A stretch of 64,000 nt of DNA. Source: Sambucus nigra. Lineage: Eukaryota; Streptophyta; Magnoliopsida; Dipsacales; Adoxaceae. Location: positions 577,512,606 through 577,576,605 of the forward strand of contig OX422217.1 of NCBI GenBank assembly GCA_949130495.1, in the 5' to 3' direction. The notes below the pieces were generated by a model that saw nothing but the letters and a program-made list of their open reading frames with translations, was not told the origin of the DNA and searched no databases. The position numbers and the translations under genes were made by a program. This document shows positions 57,362 to 64,000 of this stretch, piece by piece; the stretch's first letter is position 1; each line of letters opens with the position of its first letter.

Positions 57362-57705
57362 GATGTGGACAATTATTAAAAATAACATAGTTACGCATAT
57401 GCCAGACCCTCCAGCAAGGAAAAATATTTTTAAGGGTGTTAAAAATAAGGTTGTTCCCGGTTTCAAAAGTGTTATCAAGGTTTAAAAGGAAGGGTTTATC
57501 ACGTGATGGAGGAGTCAACCCATATCCCTTAATAATTTAAGCAAATATAGGATAAGAGGTGAGCAAATGGTGAAAAAATCCACCTGTTGACATAGCATAC
57601 ATTTATTAGTCGCTGTGATATGCTTGGGAAATAAAACATCTGTAATGGGAAGAGCATGGTGAGACAAAAACTAGTAAAATAGAATAAATTTGTTGGGATA
57701 GTTTA
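57362..57705 (-). pseudogene. LINE copy 1, zf-RVT region
   Basis: Minus-strand reading: ALPITDVLFPKHITATNKC then MLCQQVDFFTICSPLIL (57650-57550), followed by IFPCWRVWHMRNYVIFNNC (57440-57380). This is the Cys/His zf-RVT region that follows RT in plant L1-like ORF2. Frames change between the segments. Confidence 0.65.
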
Positions 57706-58930
57706 ATTGCCAAACCTTATACTAAGGTAATAAAAGACGATTAATATGAGTTTATTTCTGAAGAAGCCAATTGTAAGTCAATTTGATATTAAAAAAAAGC
57801 CATTGTTATTAGGTGTACAAAGCGCAACATCTTTGGTATCCAAGTTATGCCAAGTATTCCTAATATAGAAATGAGAAGGTGTAAGGTAAGGAACTGTATA
57901 AGTTTAGGAATATTCCAATCGTCAGTCCTAGGCAATCGAAAGTGGAAAACTTGAATATTATTATAGAATATGAGAGCCAAATTTCGATGCTTTAATCGCA
58001 ATTATATGATGATCCAAATTAGCTTTATTAAGACTGTGAACAAAGACATCAAGAGCAAGGATAAACAAATAGGGAGATAGGGGATCCCCCTGACGAATGC
58101 CTCTATAGGAGTTGAAATACTGACCCATTTGGCCATAAATAATCGTGGCAAAAAAGGGGTAGTAGCACCTGAGATAATGCGAGTAATCCAGTAGTCAGGA
58201 AATCTGTGTTGTGTAAGCAACCAACTTATAAAAGGCCATTCTAATTTGTCATAGGCTTTAGAAAGATCTAGTTTAAGAGCCAAACTCCATCTTTTAGATT
58301 TTGAGCCCCGCATATAATGGAGCAACTCATGATTAATTAGAATATTGTATTGGAAATTCCTCCCAGGCACAAAAGCATTTCGAAAGTAAGAAATGATTTT
58401 GTCAAGAAAAGGCCTACTACGATTAATCATCAAAGTAAAAGTAATTTTATACAGCACATTACATAAACTAATGGGAAGAAATTGAGAAGTTTTGGTAGGA
58501 CGATTTATTTTTGATATAAAAATTAAAAATGTTTTATTGAGTGCTTTAAACAAATAACCCGCATGAAAAAGGATAGAATGGCTTGTATAAGATAAGATCC
58601 AGCCACATACCAGTGATCTTTAAAGACCTCAACTAGCCCATCCGGACCAGGCGATTTATGAGAAGGCATTTTATAAATAACTTGTTTAATCTCCAAAGCT
58701 ATAATCAGTGTATTAAGAAAAGATAAGTCCTTAGTGTCCAGTTGGGTGGGTGGGGGTGGGGGGATAGTGGTCAAAGGTAAAGTTTTCCACCATAGGCGCA
58801 CTAAAGGTAAATAAATTAAGAAAATAAGATTTAAATTATAATTAAATATTAGTTTGGGAGGTAATCCATTCATTATTCCCTTTCGAGATAACCAAAATAT
58901 GATTCTTAAACTTCCTATGATTAACAACCA
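57706..58930 (-). pseudogene. LINE copy 1, reverse transcriptase
   Basis: Minus-strand RT motifs of L1-like elements: MPSHKSPGPDGLVEVFKDHW (about 58670), TKTSQFLPISLCNVLYKI (about 58500), FVPGRNFQYNILINHELLHY, then LALKLDLSKAYDKLEWPFIS (about 58270) with the first catalytic Asp, and a G-P-LSP-like box near 58080. A frameshift falls there, and I do not find the F/YxDD catalytic box, so the catalytic centre is lost. It primes on nicked DNA in live relatives. Confidence 0.8.
58744..58763 (+). other. Potential G-quadruplex in LINE copy 1
   Basis: GGGTGGGTGGGGGTGGGGGG: four G-runs with single-base loops on the strand opposite the LINE frame, where the minus strand encodes a proline run. Confidence 0.7.
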
Positions 58931-59048
58931 AGTGAAAATATCAAGTATTAGAGTCCCCCTCAGTTAACCAGTGTTGGTTGGACTTTTGCTTGCAGAAAAC
59001 ATTTTACCTCCACAAGAGAGTCCCCATTTGTTTTTCCAAAAAGGTCTC

Positions 59049-59725
59049 CTAATTTATTAAATTAGATGTTAAAGTACCCTCCAACTTAGTTCTAACTGAA
59101 GAAAGTTGTTCCTGAGTTTGTTGTAACAATATTTTAAAGTTACTATAGTGGTATTTTTTCCAAATTTTATTTTGTTGCATAAGGTACTTGGTTTTATTAA
59201 TAAATTTAAATGCATGAGAAACTTGTATGTCAGGAGACCAATAAGCAGTTTGAAGATGTTTATAAGAATATTTAACCCCCCATGTATGACCATAAATGGT
59301 CTGGTAAGCACTGAAGGAAGTAACAGGGTTGGAATCCAATAGTAAAGGAAAATTATCAGAAGAGGAATTAATTAATTGAAATACTTTAGTTAAAAGGAAG
59401 ACTATATTCCAAAGGTCATTAGCTAGACATTTGTCAAGTCTTTCCATAATATGGTGTATCAACCCTGGCTTATTAGTCTAGGTATGCGTGGGACAACAAA
59501 ACCCTAAGTTAGCTAAACTAAAATCTTCTAAATAAGATCTAAAAGGATTCGTATTATGAAATTAAAAAGCAAGACCACTAATTTTTTGAGAGGGTGGGGG
59601 GGGGGGGGTTAAAATAGAGTTAAAAACTCTAAGAAAAGGCCAAGGCATGGTAATATGATCAGCCAATGAATGACGTAAATCCCATACATGAGTGCGACGT
59701 GCAGGTTGAGCGTAATTATAATAAG
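59049..59725 (-). pseudogene. LINE copy 1, endonuclease-RT linker
   Basis: The minus-strand 137-codon frame (59462-59049) reads MIHHIMERLDKCLANDLWN, SNTD-like LLLDSNPVTSFS, and a helical stretch LMQQNKIWKKYHYSNFKILL. This is the ORF2 segment between endonuclease and RT. The copy stops at 59725, beside an LTR-like block. The same text recurs in copy 2 at 61038-61520. A G-run at 59596-59608 is absent from copy 2. Confidence 0.65.
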
Positions 59726-60968
59726 TGTAAGAGGGTAGCTTAGATTAGGTATAGGCGTAACCCCTTTTGACTATGATAATGACAAGTTAATCGGAAACAC
59801 TCTTGATTAATTACAAAGACACACACTCACACCTTAGTGAAGATAAACCCAGTTTGAACTCGCAACCCACTCGTGTATAACTCAGAAGTTAATAGCGAAC
59901 TCAGAAGTAGCTCATTTAAAGGGGGAGAGAAGTAAGCATCCTAGATACACCTTGGAAGGCAACCAAACACCCCAACCACCCTCAAAGATCTTTGTTAATT
60001 ATTAAAAGCTTCGTAATAAATGGGCATGGTGGATGAGTGAACTCTGGTTTGTAATAAATCTCTCTCTTTTTTATGTATATTTCTCTCTAGCAATAACTTC
60101 TGAACTCTGAAAAGAACCTTTTTTTTCCTTAGAGATGGTTGGGTCCCTTAAATAGCCCCTACACCACTCCCGAGATAACTCAGTCATTAATAACTGTGAA
60201 AGACATCCCACATACTTTATGTCATAAACATTAAATACATGATGGACTAGTCAGCTCCACGTCATAACCATTAAATGCTAAGACATACCTTTTTCCTAAC
60301 CACTGTGTGTCAAGGGGATATCGTCACATAGGTGGCTCACCAACTGTCAGACCGCTCCAAATACCACGATGGTTTACTCAAGTACATATTTGACATTGCC
60401 TAGATAGCTAGTGACATCACCTAATAGTAGATGTGACATTAAGTAGGGATTATTTGGTTCACAACTCAGCACCCGATGGAAGTTAAGGCGACCCTGCCCA
60501 AGGTTCCACGGTTAAGGTATTTTGGTATTTTACCAGGTGTATCTAAGATAGTTAGGACAAGATCCAACGGTGCCTCACTTCTCAATCATCCAAACCAAGT
60601 CCCTCTGAAGTTCTCACGGCGAGGTCGATCGATAGAGAATGAAAGCTCTCCCAGGATCTGCCAAGCCTGGTCTCTCGTGAGTATCACTGGACCTCATGCT
60701 AAGTGACATTGCAATTGTTACATCATTAAAGTCGTTATAGCTCATAGCAAATGTAAACAAAAGATACAACAAGACTAAGTAAAATAATAGGATTAAAGGG
60801 TGAGCTCTCTCGATCAGCTTCTTTGCTGGGAGATCCCTCTAGGCTGCCATACTGAACTACCTCGCTTGAGCTGCCTTGCTGAGCTGCATCACTTGAGCTG
60901 CATCGCTTTGACCTACATTGCTGCCTCACTGAGCTGCATCGCTTGAGCTGCCTCGCTTGCCTTAATCA
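59726..60968 (-). repeat. LTR-like block between the two LINE copies
   Basis: About 1.24 kb with TG...CA ends (TGTAAGAGGG to TTAATCA), unlike the LINE on both sides. A minus-strand TATTTAAGGGAC at about 60155 could be a TATA box. Near its right end (60820-60955) a GAGCTGCATCGCTT-like motif recurs several times. No frame looks coding. Flanks ATAAG and TTTCC do not match, so it is not a simple insertion with target duplication. It may be a solo LTR formed in a rearranged locus. Confidence 0.45.
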
Positions 60969-60974
60969 TTTCCT

Positions 60975-61930
60975 ATCTCTAATGGGAAGAGCATGGTGAG
61001 ACAAAAACTAGTAAAAGAGCATAACTTTGTTGGGATAGTTTGTCGGGAGACCAATAAGCATTTAGAATATTTTTAGAAGAATATTTATCCCCCCATGCAT
61101 GATCATAAATGGTCCGATAAGCAGTGAAGGAAGTAACAGGGTTGGAATCCAATAATAAAGGACAATTATTAGAAGAATAATTAATTAATTAATTAAAATA
61201 CTTTGGTTAAAGGGAAGACTACATTCCAAAGGTCATTAGATAGACATTTGTCAAGTTTTTCCCTAATATGGTGTAGCAACCCTTGCTTATTAGTCTAGGT
61301 ATGCATGGGATAACAAAACCCTAAGTTAGCTAAACCACAATCTTCTAAATAAGATCTAAAAGGAGTCGTATTGTTAAATTAAAAAGGCAGACCACTAATT
61401 TTTTTTAGAGGGAGCTAAAATAGTATTAAAAACTCTAAGAAAAAGCTAAGGCATGGTAATATGATCAGCCAATGAATGACATAAATCCCTTACATGAATG
61501 CGACGAGTAGGTTGAGCATAATTATAATAAGATTTAACATAAACGGAGGGAGTAGGAGAGCCATTTCCACTAGAAGATGCATAACTCATTTAGGATCAAA
61601 CACCACAGTAGTGTTCATGGCATTACTGTTCCAAAGAATCCACATGCCCCCAGACAAACCAATGACAAGGGCTATTTGGGTTCCATTAAAAGGAAGTCTT
61701 CGAACCAACCTTTGAGAAGTAGGCATATCAGCACGAGTATCCATAAAAATCATAAATCCAGGGTTATGCTGGTCATAAAAGTTCATTAAATCCACTCTAA
61801 ATTGAGGCCTATCGGTTCCCCTAGAATTCCATAAGATCACTTTCATGGATTGGAGTGAGAAGAGATTGGTGAAGACATGCAAGGATATCTCTAGTAGCCA
61901 GGGCATCATAAAACCTCTTAGGATGTTGTA
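60975..61930 (-). pseudogene. LINE copy 2, endonuclease with RT deleted
   Basis: The first 65 bp match the zf-RVT edge of copy 1 (57640-57705). The match then jumps to copy 1 position 59225, so about 1.5 kb covering the RT is missing. On the minus strand the endonuclease starts MKVILWNSRGTDRPQFRVDL (61855), then NPGFMIFMDTRADM and GGMWILWNSNAMN (61650), which is the N-terminal part of the APE-type endonuclease. Downstream sequence is full of stops. Confidence 0.7.
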
Positions 61931-61984
61931 CACGAACTTGTGAAGAAAAACGTTTAACTCCTGCCTTGCTTACAAAATATAAAT

Positions 61985-63970
61985 TTATTCTTGGTCGAGT
62001 ATGACATGATCGTCAAATATTTCTAATTTGACCAGCAGTCGATGCAGTCCCATTTGAAAGTTGAGTGCATGCGACTGAGTGTGAACAGAGTGAAAGACAA
62101 AGAATTTGTGACCTTGGATGAGAAGGTGGTCTCTTGGAGTGAGTGGATGAATGCCTGGTTCTTTAAATGGTGGGAAGTTTTGAGGATGATGTGCGAGTGG
62201 TGGAAAAGTGCTTGATTGAGGATAATTCAAACCTGGGTGGAATTTCAGGGTCTGGGTTTGGCCCGCTTGGAAAAAAGGAAAGTCATGTTTGGGTTCAGTG
62301 GCTCAGGAGTGGGTTCTTTCATTTGATGTCCATCCTGAATGTGAAGATGGGTTGGGTTGGGTTGGGTATGGTGTGGGTGGGTGTGCTAATGGATTATGTG
62401 TTATTTTCCATTAGAAAGGGGTAACCTTTGAGGAGGGTTAGAGAGTTTATAAGGGATTTGAGTGTTAGCATATTGAGTAAAACCATGGGGAGGACTAGAG
62501 GAATTATTTAACAAGGGTGGTAAAAATTGAACAATTACCTTGGGGGGACCTATGTGAGGATTAACTGATGTCATTTGCATGGGAATTGAATAGGTGGCCT
62601 CCTACCCCACAATTATTTATGGCACACGTGTAGCGTCCCTAGAATAATATAACGTGTCTGCAGAATTATCATTACGAGCAACAGTAATCAAGTGCTCCAA
62701 ATCATTAGAAATAATTTGGGGAGGTATTTAATCAGTAAAATATTTGGTCTTATCTTGGGATGGGTTGCTAACCACTGGAGTTATTAAAGAAAAAGGGTTA
62801 GAAATACTTCTTGGGATGTCGAATTTCGGATGCCGTGGATGTGGATTTCCCTTCTTGGGCTTCCACATATTATTGGGCCTGTGTCAGGAACCCAAACTCT
62901 TTTGACTCAAAGCTTGGTTGGGCTGTGACTGACCCATTATGGGAGGCCCAACCCCACTCACTAGGTTCATTTCCTCAAGCTTCCTACCCAACACCACTGT
63001 TGCAGCTCTATCGTAATTCCACCCAAAGTGATTGTACAACGGTCTTGTTTGAATCACTATCCAAGTATCTTCCACCGCCTTAGAATTTTGGTGCACTGGG
63101 TCCCTTTCATGCATACTTTTCCAACTTCCACAGGAAGCTTTAACATACCCTATCATCCCTCAGCATGAACAAATTGAAGTTTTGATCTCATAAGAGACAA
63201 TCTGTAAGAGAGTCATAATTCTTTGACATTAGAGGTTTGGAAATATTATATTCTACACAAATTCGTGCATAATTGGCTCGATAAAATGAGCCACTATTCA
63301 TATCAATTTCAATTAGAGCTCCAAGTGATGAACTAATTTTAAAAAGAACTTGGGGGTTATAGTATTCAATCGACATCTTTGGAAGTTTCACCCAGAAACT
63401 CATCGGTTGCACCACTACCGTTGTAGGCCTAGAGTTCTTCTGCCACCGGATGACAGACAAATGCCAGTTATCGATAAACCACGGCTGCCTAATAAGAGGT
63501 TGAAGATAATCCTCACAATTGAAAATTTTTACGTGAAAAACCCCAGCTCCTAAATCAGTAATCAATACATTCACTGAGGTTCCTTAGAGTTGTTTGAGAC
63601 GCTTACCTAAATTAAGAATCTGTAAATTTTGACCCACTAAGCCCTAATTCATTATAATTCATTTGGAGAGAATGGAATAGCCAACGCCTCACTGTTGGAT
63701 GGTCCTTCCACCCCTTGAGCTCACTGACTTCTTAATTAATCAATTGAAACCAAGATGGAAAAACCATATGTGATGGTTGATTCTCCAAAATCGCTTTGGT
63801 GGGATGGAGTGTCGACATGTACAAAGACGAAGGCTTGATGGTATCCTGTTGAAATCAAGACGAAACGCTGGGACAAGGAAGCATGTGTGAATGGTCAGGT
63901 GGTTTAGGAGGCAAATTGGAATCTAGGGTTGGGTTTGGGGAAGAAGGATGTTTTTTCCTTTTCTATGTAT
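61985..63970 (-). pseudogene. LINE copy 2, ORF1 (DUF4283 protein)
   Basis: The minus-strand frame 63574-63188 encodes a DUF4283-type domain: LGAGVFHVKIFNCEDYLQPL, QPWFIDNWHLSVIRWQ, MSFWVKLPKMSIEYYNP and YARICVEYNISKPL. A worn zinc-knuckle-like stretch follows near 63170-63120 (GMIGYVKASCGSWKS), then a low-complexity tail to about 61985. Such ORF1 proteins bind LINE RNA. The start lies in a broken part between 63600 and 63900 and cannot be fixed. The last 300 bases of the window hold the 5' part of this LINE with no other gene. Confidence 0.7.
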
Positions 63971-64000
63971 TAGACTCCTGATATCTTCAAACGGTTCATC

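Overview
The window is plant nuclear DNA made almost wholly of nested, mostly decayed retrotransposons. The evidence for a flowering plant is the set of families: Ty3/gypsy elements of the Tekay/Del and Tat (Retand/Ogre) lineages with tRNA-iMet, tRNA-Asp-like and Ogre-type primer sites, a copia-type UBN2 gag remnant, and a plant L1-like LINE with DUF4283, endonuclease, RT, zf-RVT and RNase H parts. I found no convincing host gene, tRNA, rRNA, CRISPR array or bacterial feature. The species cannot be named from this sequence. Family names rest on motif recognition by eye, not on searches.

Layout, left to right. (1) 1-1742: minus-strand copia-type gag remnant. (2) 1744-5370: plus-strand Tekay-like LTR of 2.7 kb, primer site and broken gag. 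(3) 5365-45422: one old minus-strand Tat-lineage element (here Tat-A) cut into pieces by later insertions. Its LTR/gag start is at 44160-45422, gag/protease at 16541-17988 and RT/RNase H at 5365-7400. The first gap holds an Ogre-like minus-strand element (17989 to about 44150). The second gap holds a large non-coding LTR element of LARD type (about 7456-16540). The Ogre-like element is itself split by a 12.3 kb plus-strand Tat element (Tat-B, 28152-40434) with target duplication GTCTT. (4) 45423-47590: AT-rich, nothing recognised. (5) 47600-64000: minus-strand LINE sequence in two overlapping copies. The first is split by a young 9.1 kb Tekay element (48253-57356, target duplication TAGCC). 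The two copies are separated by an LTR-like block (59726-60968).

How the parts work together. Tat-B and the Ogre-like element each carry gag-pol on one strand and a long extra reading frame on the opposite strand behind pol, each with its own TATA-like signal. The Tat-B antisense gene looks spliced, starts with a Transposase_28-like domain and continues into long coiled coils. The Ogre-like one resembles the plant mobile-domain/DUF7745 group. In Tat-B the two convergent transcription units meet at an array of thirteen 41-bp units, each able to fold into a hairpin, nine of them with a TTCG loop. That array is the most unusual structure in the window.

The Tekay element is the youngest insertion: its LTRs differ at roughly 35-40 positions by eye, plus one 77-bp repeat-copy change. 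Its open frame is broken only by three in-frame stops. Its promoter carries five CACGTG boxes, three of them spaced exactly 30 bp apart, suggesting a stress- or ABA-type control.
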